A stretch of 64,000 bases of DNA from Cherax quadricarinatus (GCF_038502225.1 NC_091325.1:28685959-28749958), one strand, 5' to 3'; positions 1-12,357 are shown, counted from the first letter of the stretch. Notes: generated from the sequence alone by a model not told the origin. Program-made: numbers and translations.

Positions 1-1745
1 ACTACCCTATTTCCAAACCAATACTTTCCTATATCCTTTCTAAATCTAAACTTGTCTAATTTGAATCCATTATTTCGGGTTTTCTCTTGGAGAGATATCC
101 TCAAGACCTTATTAATATCCCCTTTGTTAATACCCATCTTCCACTTGTACACTTCGATCATGTCTCCCCTCATTCTTCGTCTTACAAGTGAATGTAAATT
201 AAGGGACTTCAATCTCTCTTCATACGGAAAATTTCTATGCAATGGATTAATTTTGTCATTCGTCGCTGAATGTTTTCTAACGAATTTATATGCATTCTGT
301 AATATGGAGACCAGAACAGAGCTGCATAATCTAGGTGAGGCCTTACTAATGATGTATAAAGCTGCAGTATGACCTCTGGACTTCTGTTGCTTACACTTCT
401 TGATATAAATCCCAGCAATCTATCTGCCTTATTACGTACGCTTAGGCATTGCTGTCTTGGTTTAAGGTTGCTGCTTACCATAACCCCCAAATTATTTTCG
501 CATTCTATACGGCTAAGTTCAACATTATTAAGCTGGTAGGTGCTAGGGTTATGAACATTTCCGAGCTTTAGAACTTTACATTTATCTACATTGAACTGCA
601 TCTGTCACTTTTCTGACCACGAATTAAGTTTGTCTAAATCCTCCTGAAGTTGTGAGACATCAACGTCTGAATCGATCATCCGACCTATCTTCAAATCATC
701 AGCAAATTTGATTATGTCATTAGTAATTCCCTCGTCAAGATCATTTATATATATTATAAACAACAACGGGCCTAAAACTGATCCCTGCGGAACGTCACTT
801 GTTACAGATCCCCACTCAGATTTAACCCTATTTATGCACACTCTCTGCTTCCTTATGGCGAGTCATGACTCGATCCATGACAGCATTTTTCCTCCAATGC
901 CATGAGCAGCCACTTTCTTTAACAGTCTCTGGTGTGGTACTCTCTCAAGAGCCTTACTAAAATCTAAATAAACAATATCGAATGATCAACGGCCTCAAAA
1001 ACTTTGCTGAAGAAGGCTAATAAATTAGTTAGGCAGGAACGGCCCCTAGTGAATCCATGTTGAGTATCATTAATCAAATTATGCCTATCAAGATGGCTTC
1101 TTGTATTATCAGCTATAATTGACTTTAGCAATTTGCCTACAATTGAGGTTAGGCTTATTGGGCGGTAATTTGACGGTAACGATTTTCTCCTGCTTTAAAA
1201 ATAGGAATTACATTAGCCATCTTCCACATATCAGACACTACACCTGTTTGAAGAGATAAATTAAAAATATTAGTTAAAGGTTCACAGAGTTCCATTTCGC
1301 ATTCCTTAAGAACCCCTGAAAAAAGCTCATCAGGACCCGGCGATTTATTTTGCTTCAAACGGTCTATCTGTTTGATAACCATTTCGCTAGTGACTGTGAT
1401 ATTACATAATTTATCTTCTTCAGGCCCACTTAAAACATAATTATTGGGATATTATTAATGTCTTCCTGAGCGAAAACCGAGAGAAAATAATTATTAAATA
1501 TAGAGCACATTTCATTCTCTTTGTCAGTAAGAACTCGTATCTTATCTCTAACTTTTGTTCTATACACCTGGAAAAAACATTTAGGGTTAGATTTCGAATC
1601 CCTAGCTACTTTAATTTCAAAGTCCCGTTTAGCTTTTCTTATCCCCTTTTTAACCTCCCTCTTAATGTCAATATACTAAGTCATAAGAACACCTTCACCT
1701 CTTTTGATACGCCTATAAATGCCTTTCTTCTGCCCTAAAAGATAC
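1..1745 (-). pseudogene. Decayed CR1/Jockey-type LINE fragment, reverse transcriptase region
   Basis: This is a relic of a non-LTR retrotransposon read right to left. Pieces in different frames follow the normal order. The linker after the endonuclease lies at about 1740-1390. RT fingers (1382-1155) contain KSPGPDELF and MANVIPIFKAG. The palm (841-605) contains [18 protein letters not shown] and FADDLKI. The C-terminal connection domain (601-209) contains NLGVMV and SLVRPHLDYA. In-frame stops and at least three frameshifts separate the pieces. The endonuclease is not visible and the 3' end runs off the window. The palm wording fits the CR1/L2/Jockey group; I cannot fix the clade. Confidence 0.8.
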
Positions 1746-2219
1746 TTGAGCCTATTATTCATACATTCTGGGAAAGAGTAAGGTGATGAGGATAACAAAA
1801 AAAATTAGGAAACGAAAGGTTGGATATCAGATTGGAGGGAGAGAGTATGGAGGAGGTGAATGTATTCAGATATTTGGGAGTGGATGTGTCAGCAGATGGG
1901 TCTACGAAAGATGAGGGAAGAAGGTGAGGGGTGCACTGAGGAGTCTGTGGAGACAAAGAACTTTATCCATGGAAGAAAAGAGGGAAATGTATGAGAGTAT
2001 AGTTATGCCAACGCTCTTATATAGGTATGAAGCATGGGTGATGAATATTGCAGCGAGGAGAAGGCTGGAGGCAGTGGAAATGTCATGTCTGAGAGCAATG
2101 TGTGCTGTGAATATAAAGCAGAGAATCCGTAGTTTTGAGATTAGGAGGAGGTGCGGGATTAGCGAAACTAGTATCCAGAGGGCTGAGGTAGTTCAGACAT
2201 TCAGAGAGGATGGAACAAA
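1746..2219 (+). pseudogene. RTE-clade LINE fragment, RT C-terminal domain
   Basis: The translated piece (1924-2215) and the sequence just upstream match the C-terminal part of the RTE element at 16760-18814. They share the block [15 protein letters not shown], then [13 protein letters not shown], then [17 protein letters not shown] frameshift lies near 1920. The match stops at about 2219, inside the GHVER region, where unrelated sequence starts. The same copy resumes near 3036, so this is one RTE insertion split by later DNA. Confidence 0.8.
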
Positions 2220-2740
2220 ATACAGTGGAACCTCTACTTTCGAGTTTAATCCGGTCCATGACCATGCTCGCAACCGGATTTGCCCATTTGCAGAGTCAAT
2301 TTTCCTCGTTTAAATTAATTGAAATGCAATTAATCCATTCCAGTGGAATTCTGTACTTTAATAATTTCCCTATCAACTCTGCGGCTTATTTATCCATCTC
2401 GTTTCATCTAATATGACATAATAAACAATATAAATAACATAGAAACCTGATATATACTCTAAAATGAATAAAATACGTCATTCATGTAGTGGTATGGGCG
2501 GTGTCGGCGGCCAAAGAGAGTTTGTCTGGAGTCAGGACAACATACTCCTTGAATATTTCTCTATCATCAACTCTACGGCTTATTTATCTATCACAGTTCG
2601 TCTAATATGAAATAATAAACAATGTAAATGACATAGAAACCTGATATATACTCTAGAATGAATAAAATATGTCATTATGTAACAGGTGGTGGCGGCCACA
2701 ACCACTCCCTCTTTGTTGTGGTAAACACTGCCATCTAGTG
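2220..2740. mobile_element. Probable DNA-transposon remnant with an internal direct duplication
   Basis: The block interrupts an RTE copy. It starts TA then CAGTGGAACCTCTACTTTCG, a form common at the ends of Tc1/mariner-pogo type elements. No matching inverted end or transposase is visible, so the class is tentative. Inside it, 2361-2512 and 2551-2697 are imperfect direct copies, both containing CATAGAAACCTGATATATAC, at a spacing of about 190 bp. Confidence 0.4.
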
Positions 2741-2756
2741 ACGGCATTTTGAAGCT

Positions 2757-2905
2757 GTCTATTATTATATGTAGTACATTATTATTATATATGTATTATT
2801 ATTATACATATTATTATTATTATTATTGTTATTATTATTGTATTATTATACTATTATTATACGTATTATTATTATTATACATTATATTATTATTATTATA
2901 CATTA

Positions 2906-2972
<67 letters not shown>
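2757..2972. repeat. (TTA)n / ATT microsatellite
   Basis: About 215 bp of ATT/TTA triplets. It is interrupted in the first half by ATAC and TGTT variants and is pure over the last 70 bp or so. The leucine- and tyrosine-rich open frame across it is an artefact of the repeat. Confidence 0.95.
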
Positions 2973-2974
<2 letters not shown>

Positions 2975-3035
2975 AATAATTTGTAATTTTTATTCACACA
3001 AAAAACATATTTACTGTTATTTCTTATTGCAATAA

Positions 3036-3455
3036 GAAATGGAAGTACAAGGGGCTTGTAGTTCCATTAGCATGTGTGAACGTGTTAGATAGAAGTGAAT
3101 GTAGACAAATGGTTTTCAGAAGCTGACGTGCTGTTGGAGTGTCAGCAAGGTAACGTTTATGAAGGGATGTAGGGACACCGGCAGGCCAGACTTGGGTCCT
3201 CAACACGGGAAGTACTGTCTGTGCCTGCACTTTGAAGGTGTGTTAATGTTTCAGTTTTATAGCTGTAGTGTAAGTGCACCTCTGGAAAGACAGTCATGGA
3301 GAGAATGATGAAAGTTTTTCTTTATCGGGCCATTCTGCCTTGGTAGGAAGTGGCCGATGTGTTAATGAAATATATAAATAATAAATAACAAATAATGAAA
3401 AATAAATAATAAGTAAATAAATAATAAAATAAATAAAAAAATAAATAGTAAATAA
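3036..3455 (+). mobile_element. RTE-clade LINE 3' end and A-rich tail
   Basis: This aligns by eye with the reverse complement of 16530-16850. Shared landmarks are GACGTGCTGTTGGAGTGT, GAAAGTTTTTCTTT, CGGGCCA and CTGCCTTGGT. It covers the last RT codons and the 3' UTR of the RTE family and continues the copy broken at 2219. From about 3365 it passes into an AAATAAATA-type tail. Divergence from the 16.5-kb copy looks like roughly 20 percent, so it is old. Confidence 0.75.
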
Positions 3456-3459
3456 TGTG

Positions 3460-3690
3460 GCAGATGTTGTAAATGTATGGAATATGAGGTAGGTTATTGA
3501 CAGCAGTGAAAATTTTTTTGATTATTTCCCAGTAAAAGTATGCCTTAGACAGGGATGTTTATGTCACCATGAATGTTCAATATATTTATAGATGGAGTTG
3601 TAAGAGAAGTGAATACTCGGATGTTGGCAAGAGTGTGCGGTTAAAAGATGAAGAATATTGTACAAAATGGGAGTTGTCACAGTTGCTCTA
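3460..3690 (+). pseudogene. RTE-clade LINE internal RT fragment
   Basis: Starting at ATGTGGCAGATGTTGTAAATG, this matches the palm of the RTE element at 16760-18814, from the MWQML motif through [11 protein letters not shown] to GWELSQLL. There is an internal deletion near 3510 and a stop early on. It lies downstream of the 3' end of the preceding copy, so it is a separate insertion. It ends directly at a CTAT/TA microsatellite, before the catalytic FADD box. Confidence 0.7.
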
Positions 3691-3715
3691 TCTATATCTA
3701 TCTATCTATCTATAC

Positions 3716-3799
<84 letters not shown>

Positions 3800-3852
3800 A
3801 TATGTACGTATGTATGTATGTATGTATGTGTGATGTGTGTGTGTGTGTGTGT
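3691..3852. repeat. Compound microsatellite (CTAT)n(TA)n(TATG)n(GT)n
   Basis: Runs of CTAT, then a long (TA)n, then TATG/TACG and finally (GT)n, ending at the 3' terminus of LINE M1. Three overlapping tyrosine/isoleucine-rich frames over it are spurious. Confidence 0.95.
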
Positions 3853-6390
3853 ACTCACCTATTTGTACTCACCTATTTGTGGTTGCAGGGGTCGAGTCCT
3901 AGCTCCTGGCCCCGCCTCTTCACCGGTTGCTACTAGGCCCTCTCTCTCCCCGCTCCATGAGCTTTATCAAACCTCGTCTTAAAACTGTGTATGGTTCCTG
4001 CCTCCACTACGTCATTTTCTAGGCTATTCCACTGCCTTACAACTCTATGACTGAAGAAATACTTCCTACTATCTCTCTGACTCATTTGTGTCTTCAACTT
4101 CCAATTGTGGTCTCTTGTTTCTGTGTCCCCTCCCTGGAACATCCTGTCCTTGTCCACCTTGTCTATTCCACGCAATATTTTATATGTCGTTATCATGTCT
4201 CCCCTGACCCTCCTGTCCTCCAGTGTCGTCAGGCCGATTTCCCTTAATCTTTCTTCATAGGACATTCCCCTTAGCTCTGGAACTAACCTTGTCGCAAACC
4301 TTTGTACTTTCTCTAGTTTCTTGACGTGCTTTATCAAGTGCGGGTTCCAAACAGGTGCTGCATACTCCAGTATGGGCCTGACATACACGGTGTACAGTGT
4401 CTTGAATGATTCCTTACTAAGGTATCGGAATGCTGTTCTCAGGTTTGCCAGGCGCCCATATGCTGCAGCAGTTATCTGATTGATGTGTGCTTCCGGAGAC
4501 ATGCTCGGTGTTATACTCACCCCAAGATCTTTCTCCTTGAGTGAGGTTTGCAGTCTTTGGCCACCTAGCCTATACTCTGTCTGTGGTCTTCTGTGCCCTT
4601 CCCCTATCTTCATGACTTTGCATTTGGCAGGATTAAATTCGAGAAGCCATTTGCTGGACCAGGTGTCCAGTCTGTCCAGGTCTCTTTGAAGTCCTGCCTG
4701 GTCCTCATCAGATTTAATTCTCCTCATTAACTTCACATCATCTGCAAACAGGGACACTTCTGAGTCTAACCCTTCCGTCATGTCGTTCACATATACCAAA
4801 AATAGCACTGGTCCTAGGACAGACCCCTGTGGGACCCCGCTCGTCACAGGTGCCCACTGTGATACATCATTACGTACCATGACTCGTTGTTGCCTCCCTG
4901 TCAGGTATTCTCTGATCCATTGCAGTGCCCTTCCTGTTATATGCGCCTGATGCTCTAGCTTCTGCACTAATCTCTTGTGAGGAACTGTGTCAAAGGCCTT
5001 CTTGCAGTCCAAGAAGATGCAATCAACCCACCCCTCTCTCTCTTGTCTTACTTCTGTTATTTTATCATAAAACTCCAGAAGGTTTGTGACACAGGATTTG
5101 CCTTCCGTGAATCCGTGCTGGTTGGCATTTATACTCCTGTTCCGTTCCAGGTGCTCCACCACTCTCCTCCTGATAATCTTCTCCATAATTTTGCATACTA
5201 TACACGTCAATGACACAGGTCTATAGTTTAGTGCCTCTTTTCTGTCTCCTTTTTTGAAAATGGGAACTACATTTGCCGTCTTCCATACCTCAGGTAGTTG
5301 CCCAGTTTCCAGGGATGTGTTGAAGATTGTGGTAAGTGGCATGCACAACATATCTGCTCCCTCTCTAAGGACCCACGGAGAGATGTTGTCCGGTCCCATT
5401 GCCTTTGAGGTATCGATGTCCCTTAGCAGTTTCTTCACCTCCTCCTCATCTGTATGTATGTCGTCCAACACTTGTTGGTGTATTCCTTGCTGGTGTCCCC
5501 ATCTGGTCTGTCCCCCCAGAGTCCTTCCTGTCTCTACTGTAAATACTTCCTTAAATCTCGTGTTGAGCTCCTCACATACCTCTTGATCGTTTCTTGTGAG
5601 TTCTCCACCTTCTTTCCTCAGCCTTATCACCTGGTCCTTGACTGTTGTCTTCCTCCTAATGTGGCTATACAGCAGTTTCGGGTCAGATTTGACTTTCGAT
5701 GCTATGTCGTTTTCATACTGTCGCTGGGCCTCCCTCCTTATCTGCGCATACTCGTTTCTGGCTCTTCTACTAATCTCCTTGTTTTCCTGGGTCCTATGCC
5801 TCCTGCACCTTTTCCATTCTCTGTTGCACTTAGTTTTTGCCTCCCTACACCTTCGGGTAAACCAAGGACTCGTTTCGGTCTTCCTATTATTTCTGTTTCC
5901 CTTGGGAACAAAACTTTCCTCTGCCTCCTTGCACTTTGTTGCCACATATTCCATCATCTCGTTTACTGATTTTCCTACCATTTCTCTGTCCCACTGAACC
6001 TCCTGCAGGAAGTTTCTCATACCTGTGTAGTCCCCCCTTTTATAGTTTGGCGTGTCCCCTTCAGTTCCTGTTACCTTCTCCACTTGTAACTCTACTATAT
6101 AGTCAAAACTCAGAACCACATGATCGCTAGCTCCAAGGGGCCTCTCGTAAGTGATGTCCTCAATGTCTGAACTGCTCAGGGTGAACACAAGATCCAGTCT
6201 TGCTGGCTCATCCTCCCCTCTCTCTCTGGTTGTGTCCCTGACATGTTGATGCATGAGGTTTTCAAGTACCACATCCATCATCATGGCTCTCCATGTTTCG
6301 GGACCCCCATGTGGCTCCAGGTTTTCCCAGTCGATCTCCCTGTGGTTGAAATCGCCCATTACCAGTAACTTTGCTCTGCTCGAGTGAGCT
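3853..6390 (-). mobile_element. LINE M1, 5'-truncated CR1-type element inside a (GT)n array
   Basis: The element runs from the 14-bp terminal repeats at 3853-3866 and 3867-3880 (ACTCACCTATTTGT on the plus strand) to a 5' truncation inside the endonuclease at about 6390. Both edges touch (GT)n: 3834-3852 on the left and 6391-6486 on the right. Related copies lie at 61020-61104, 61312-63538 and 63621-63863. Confidence 0.85.
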
Positions 6391-6417
6391 GTGTGTGTGT
6401 GTGTGTGTGTGTGTGTT

Positions 6418-6486
<69 letters not shown>
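6391..6486. repeat. (GT)n microsatellite
   Basis: Almost pure GT with two GTTT interruptions near 6415-6425. It adjoins the truncated 5' end of M1 on one side and the MITE on the other. Confidence 0.95.
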
Positions 6487-6995
<509 letters not shown>

Positions 6996-7134
6996 TTTAT
7001 ATAAAATATAGGGAGGTACCATCTCTGGAACTGTCCTGGGGACCCTCATCCTCAGAGAAAAAAATAAACTTGCTTCAGGGAAAACTCAAGGTTCTCCCTG
7101 AAGCTGTTTGAAAATTTTCTCCTACCACCCCATA
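6996..7134. other. Unassigned sequence left of element D
   Basis: There is no coding potential. It holds a small inverted repeat, GCTTCAGGGA at about 7070 and TCCCTGAAGC at about 7096. Its last four bases, CATA (7131-7134), are the left copy of element D's target duplication. Confidence 0.6.
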
Positions 7135-7460
7135 TGTTATTACTGTTCTTGCTGTTGAACAGTGGTTTAGTGCCGATGGAGGTAGCGTAGGTAGCAATAA
7201 TACAGCCGTGAACTAGTTTGGCTTTAATTGGATAGGAGTGAGTACACAACGGGCAATGTGAGGGAATGACCGCAAGCCAGTCGGTGGAGGGGGAGCACTT
7301 GTGTCTATCAAGTGGGTCAGCCTGGGAGTGAGAGCGAATGGGCTCAGCCTCCCACTGACCTGGGTGAGCCTACAGAGGGCAGCACTTAAATGCCGCAAAA
7401 TATAAACTAGTCAGAACAGACGGCTTCGGCTGTCTGTTCTGACAGTACAGGCTGTCTACA
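7135..7460 (-). repeat. Element D 3' LTR
   Basis: Starts TGTTATTACTGTTCTTGC and ends GGCTGTCTACA on the plus strand. It is the partner of 51119-51444. The inner border has only a weak purine tract (GAGCAAA on the minus strand). Confidence 0.85.
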
Positions 7461-7606
7461 TTTGCTCGGCTACGCACCTCACGTCGTCCCAACATGACAA
7501 TACTGGTGGGCCCGTAGGTATAAAGGAATTACTTACACTAGCTACCCCAGAGAGGGACTGGCTTTCACTCACTTGTAAATCAAAAATGGACATAAAAATG
7601 AAACAG

Positions 7607-7641
<35 letters not shown>

Positions 7642-8009
7642 CCATCCAGGGGAAGAGAAAACTGGCTTGCCCGCGCTGTTTCATTGAGGAGAGAGTCTGG
7701 AGACGTCAGCACTGGAACTAACATCTTCTATATACAGGTTGTCCGCAGGGCTGAACATTAGTTGACCACTCGTCTACGAACGCTGTTGCACCCTCACATC
7801 TGCAAACAATGACTGACAGCAGCATTTCCTAAGGTGTGACATGTGACTCAGAGGGCAGCACTGCCCTGACCGTAATATAGGCTTTTAAAAGACACTGGGT
7901 GCACATACCTACAATAATACTATATCCATGGAATTCATTATACTCTGGGTACCCTTCTAAAAGTATTTACATAATTACATGATGTTGTCCACCCTGACTC
8001 CATTATCAA
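7461..8009 (-). other. Element D 3' non-coding region
   Basis: About 550 bp between the integrase stop and the 3' LTR, with no coding signal. It contains a pure 30-base A run at 7609-7638 on the plus strand, which is poly-T in the element's sense. Confidence 0.7.
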
Positions 8010-8771
8010 CTAGCTATACAATGTGTGCACATTTATACCCAATTCTGCAAGCAAACAATTAGCATAACTAGCATAGGAGTCAGACAAGTCAGTAGGTACG
8101 TCAATGTCACAGAAATGTACTGTTGTCCTGGGTCGCAGGCCATAAGTATGGAGCATTACTGGGCCGTCTTCAGTAACAGTAGTAGTGGGAGAAGGGGTAG
8201 ATGGGTTGTCCCTAGCATTGGTCTGATTGTGGCGTTGCAGCGCACATGACTCCAGCTCTGCTTCGGCCTGCACATGGTCCACATACTTCATGTGATCAAG
8301 GTGGGATTCTTTGATAGTTCCAGTAGCAATCTCCCTCACCTCGAACTTATTGCCATGGAGCTGTCGGAGGACACGGTATGGAGCCACGAATTTTGGGACA
8401 AGTTTGTACATACCTGGGGTCTGCGCTGGGTTTAGCAACACAACTTTACAACCTGGTTCCACTTTGCTTTTCTTGGTGAGGGCATTGCGCTCAGACATGA
8501 ACCTATCAGTAGCTTTCATAAGGTTCTCTCGTGCCCGCTGGAAGACAAGCTGCGTTGTCCGCATCTTTACTACACTGGGGTTATCAGTATCGTAAGTAGG
8601 CCGAGGTGGAGCAAACAGAATTTTGTATGGTAAGCGCTTGTCATAGCCATACAAAGTGAAATGAGGTGTCTCACCGATCGAGCTGTTGAGGGAGGAGTTT
8701 AATATACACTGAACATCTGGGATAGCCTCATCCCATGTAGTACAACTTGGGTTAACGGTTACCCTGAGCAC
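8010..8771 (-). pseudogene. Element D integrase C-terminal part
   Basis: This 253-codon frame continues the integrase that breaks near 8851. It contains the end of the catalytic core (SSIGETPHFTLYGYDKRLPY, a typical host-integrase block), then a basic linker. A GPY/F-type C-terminal fold follows, around KFVAPYRVLRQLHGNKFEV and SHLDHMKYVDH, which normally binds DNA or chromatin. It ends in a Ser/Thr-rich tail. The conserved catalytic Glu region lies in the gap 8772-8850, just upstream in a shifted frame (the ASNGLAERTN block). No product is expected from this copy. Confidence 0.8.
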
Positions 8772-8850
8772 CTCCAGGACTTTGCGATTTGTACGTTCAG
8801 CAAGACCATTACTCGCAGGGTGGCGTGGAGCTACTGGCGCTTGGTGAATG

Positions 8851-9906
8851 TTAAATCTGGAGAAAAAGATCCTGCATTATGGCATTTATGAACTCAGACC
8901 CATTTTCTGACAGGACACGTGGGCAGGTATGACAGAGAACAACATGCTTACGGAAAGCACTAGCAACCGTTTCGGTGGTTTTATCAGGAATGGGTACTAA
9001 TTCACTGTACCGCGTCAAGTTATCTACCATTACAAGCAGGTGCTTATTTCCCTTCTCCGAGGTCGAGAAGTTCGTCAGCAGGTCGACAGAAGTTCTCTCC
9101 CAGGGCTCCTTTGTAATGGGATACTTTAGAATGGGGTTAGGACCTGTAACGGTACCCTTGTGCTGTAGGCAAACAACACACTGGTGTACATGCTTGACAA
9201 TGTCCGCTGCCATCTTAGGCCAGAAATATTTCATTCGTGCCTGTTTGATACTGCGGTCCTTCCTGCGGTGAGCTACACCTTGGACATCGTGGATCAACCT
9301 AAGAGTAGCTGGTATCATAGACTCCGGTATCACCAGTTGGTATATGGTTCTGCCGGGGTCCACCAGCTGTGCAACACGGCACAGTACTCCTTGGTTGACC
9401 ACCAAATCCTTCAGTGGAGCGGGAGACTTGACCTGTAAGTCAACGTCCTCCTTGGTCAGGAAATGAAGGACTGGAGACCACATAGGGTCCTGTCGTTGGG
9501 CTCTCTCGAGATCCTCAACAGAGAACGAGTTGTCGACATTCACGAATGCTATATGCCTCGATAGGGCATCAGCTACAACATTTTGCTTACCTGGGACATA
9601 GCAAATTTCAGGGTTGTAGTCATTGAACGTGAGCAACCACCGAGCATGCTTTCCCGAGAGGTTCTTATTAACAAAAAGGGCCAATAAAGGTAGATGATCT
9701 GTGTAAATCTTGATAGGATAATGGTAGATGATATCCCGAAAATGACTCAAGGTCCATACAATGGCTAAAGCTTCTAGCTCTGTCACTGAATAATTGACTT
9801 CCGCTTTAGTAAGGACACGGTTAGCATAGGCAATAGGCTGTTGCTTACCATTAGATTCCTGTGACAAGACTGCACCGATGCCAACTTTGCTGGCATCAGT
9901 CGTCAA
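8851..9906 (-). pseudogene. Element D RNase H and integrase N-terminal part
   Basis: This 351-codon frame starts in the RNase H domain (MTTDASKVGIGAVLSQE, then ELEALAIVW, then TDHLPL and VVADALSRH). It passes to the integrase zinc finger (His-His-Cys-Cys, with QCVVCLQHK) and the first part of the catalytic core. The first core Asp is in TSVDLLTNF. The second is replaced: the block reads VLSENGSEF, where Asp is expected in place of the first Glu. Together with the frameshift at the end, this shows the enzyme is dead. The order RNase H then integrase is the standard Ty3/gypsy order, unlike elements A, B, C and H. Confidence 0.85.
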
Positions 9907-9941
9907 GGTGAAATCAGGGAATCTAAGGGTTGGGGCTGATG

Positions 9942-10466
9942 TTAACTTGTTCTTAAGAGTGACAAAAGCTCATTCTTCATCACACGTCTACTCAAAAGGG
10001 GCATCTTTCTTGAGTAGTGTGTCAGGGGTACAGCAATGGTGGAGAAACCTGCAATAAAGGTGCGGTAGAAACCCGCCAGGCCTATGAAGGACCAGACTGC
10101 ATCCGCCATCATGGGTCTGGGGAATTTCTGCACAGCCGAGATTTTAGACTCGTCCGTCTTTATGCCATTCTGAGTCACTACGTGACCCAGAAATTTTATT
10201 TCCTACCAGAGGAAATGACATTTGGAGAGTTTTACCTTAAGGTTTGCCTGAGCTAGCCTGTCCAATACCCTGTCAAGTTTCTCGAGATGTGTCGGGACAT
10301 CTTGCGACATGACTATGAGATCATCTAGGTAGACCATGAGCGTGCCACCTAGGAGGGTACGGAAAATTGTTGTCATCAAACGACTAAATGTGATTGGGCT
10401 TCTGCACAAGCCGAAGGGCATCCTCCTGAACTGGTAATGACCGGTTGGCGTAGAGAAAGCTGTCAA
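9942..10466 (-). pseudogene. Element D RT palm, thumb and connection (two frames)
   Basis: The frame at 10466-10203 carries FSTPTGHYQFRRMPFGL and the catalytic box VYLDDLIV. The frame at 10178-9942 carries the thumb/connection block, including FIGLAGFYRTFI. A frameshift near 10190 separates them, and another near 10463 separates them from the fingers. Confidence 0.8.
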
Positions 10467-11149
10467 CTCTTTGCTCTCATCATCGAGGGGGTCTGCCAGA
10501 ACCCTTGAAGAAGATCAAGAGTTGAAAAGACCTTATTATCACCGATGTTCTGCAACATGTCGTTCAGAACTGGCAATGGAAAGCGGTCTGGGATTGTAAA
10601 TGCATTCAGTTTCTTGTAATCGATAACAGGGCGCCAGGTTCCATCTTTCTTGGGGACCAGAATGAGAGGAGCATTCCACGGGGAAGTGGACTCCTTAATA
10701 ACTCCATCATGGAGCATCTGTGTAATGAGTTCTTCGGCAAAGACTCTTTGCGCATGTGGCAGGCGACACACAGGTACATAAATGGGTTTAGTACCTTTGT
10801 CAAGTGGAATACAGTGAGAGATCAGTGGGGTCAAACCCATCGATTCACCATTTAGCGCGACTGCAGAACGTACATGACTGAGAACCTGGAGAAGTTTTGG
10901 GACCTCTTCAGGATAGTCTGTCAAAGCTAGATCATCTTCCTGCACTGGCCGGGTGTTGGAAGAGTCAGCAGCAGACTCGCCTGGGAGAACTGCACTTACG
11001 AGGACGTCAGCTGGGGCTTCACCCTCCACTCTCACCGGGAGAGGGAATCTGACGAGATCGACAAGTGAGGTATTCTTCCGCAGGGGAAATTCTCGACTGT
11101 GCATGTTGACAACAAGGGCTTGCAACTTACCACGTTGCACTGTGTGCAA
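10463..11149 (-). pseudogene. Element D protease-RT linker and RT fingers
   Basis: This 228-codon frame begins in the spacer after the protease. From about codon 120 it enters the RT: STSPWNAPLILVPKKDGTW, then VIDYKKLNAFTIPDRFPLP, then STLDLLQGFWQ with the first catalytic Asp. It ends where a single-base shift moves the palm to the next frame (10466). In a working element it would form part of a Pol polyprotein that copies genomic RNA inside a capsid. Confidence 0.8.
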
Positions 11150-11176
11150 GGACGGTTCAAGGGAGAGGCCCTTGAC

Positions 11177-11926
11177 TCAGTATGTGTCGTTGTCAACCAG
11201 CACATGGTCTCCTTCAAAAGCTCTGCTCACGTACACTGTAACAGGAGTGAGCGAGTTAGCTGACAAAGTGATGTTATACTTTGTACAAGCAGTAACTCTG
11301 CTTGCTGATGCCATGACATGAGTCAGACAGTTGCCTGCCAACAGGGATACTGTGGCTTGACAACTGCTGTTCTCTACAACAGCGCTAGAGTTAGAATGAA
11401 GGTTAGACTGGGCGTCCCCAGACTGGGTTTCACTGGTAACTAAGCGCTGATGGCCAGGAGGTGACGGCAACGAGTTCTACTACGAGGTCGACCAGGACAA
11501 GAGACCGACCCAGGGGAGAATGTGCTACAGAAACCACCGGTTTCCAACGATTCCAGGCACTGTGCATACTCTGAGACAGAGTAGCACGTAGTGGATCTTA
11601 AGCGCACGCCCCAGAAGGGCACATCTACTCCGTTGAATTCTGCTTTCCACTCAACTGGATCTAAGTGGATCATAAGGTCTGCCATGGTTTTGAACCCTAT
11701 GAGCAGGTCACCAGGGAAAACAATACTATCCACGACTAAGAATTTTGTGGACAGCTTGTGACCCTGGACCGCAAATTCTAACGTTGTACGACCACGAACC
11801 ATCAGCGAACTACCTGAGACTCCTCTCAAGGTCTGAATGACAGATGGCTCTGTCAACATGGCAGCGTGAAGGCCAATGTCTCGGAAAAGAGTGGAGCGGA
11901 CGATGTTAACCACCGAACCTGTATCT
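11177..11926 (-). pseudogene. Element D protease region, interrupted by element A
   Basis: The frame 11943-11440 starts at the border with element A. On removing A, the bases before the border come from 34431 and beyond and give the retropepsin active site Leu-Asp-Thr-Gly-Ser, followed by VVNIVRSTLFRDIG. A second frame, 11470-11177, continues downstream with low similarity to anything I recognise. A's 5-bp duplication AGGAA falls in the Phe-Leu codons immediately before the catalytic Asp. Confidence 0.75.
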
Positions 11927-11931
11927 AGGAA

Positions 11932-12357
11932 TGTGGCATGCAAAGAGTACGTAACCTTTATTCAGCGCATGTACTCACCCTCATTTACAGGCTATCTCCC
12001 CTAACCAGCAAACCAGGTTACTGAGAGTTGATGATGGGGCCCAGTCGTTCAACTAGTGACCAGGTTCCAGCCAATAAGAAGATGGTTTTGGCAATTGCAG
12101 AGGTTATGTGGGTACCACTCTCCTGTCTGCCCTTGTCATTCCCATTCTAGAGCTGGTTGAAGCACGGTCTGCTATCTTGTGGCTTCTACTTCTGCCTTGC
12201 TTACCGTGGAGTGCACTAATAGCTATCACTGTATATAGTGTACATATTGCTGTTCTAAATTGGTGAAGGACAATATAAATCAAAACTTTTCTGCAGTGTT
12301 TATTTTGTTCTCCTTACACCCAGGGTAACAGGCCATTTGGATTCCTGGGTTGTAATA
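11932..12357 (+). repeat. Element A 5' LTR
   Basis: 426 bp, partner of 34003-34425. The terminal bases are TG and TA rather than TG and CA. Confidence 0.9.

Noticed and set aside
5454..5997. Hydrophobic plus-strand frames that look like membrane proteins
   Set aside because: They lie opposite the intact LINE M1 frame and arise from its composition.
7135..7460. Solo LTRs at 7135-7460 and 51119-51444
   Set aside because: Neither copy has its own flanking duplication, but the outer flanks of the pair share CATA and the internal coding order fits one element. The 4-bp length leaves a little doubt.
7609..7638. 30-base A run as a LINE or SINE tail
   Set aside because: No element ends there and no flanking duplication is visible; I left it as a homopolymer in D's 3' region.
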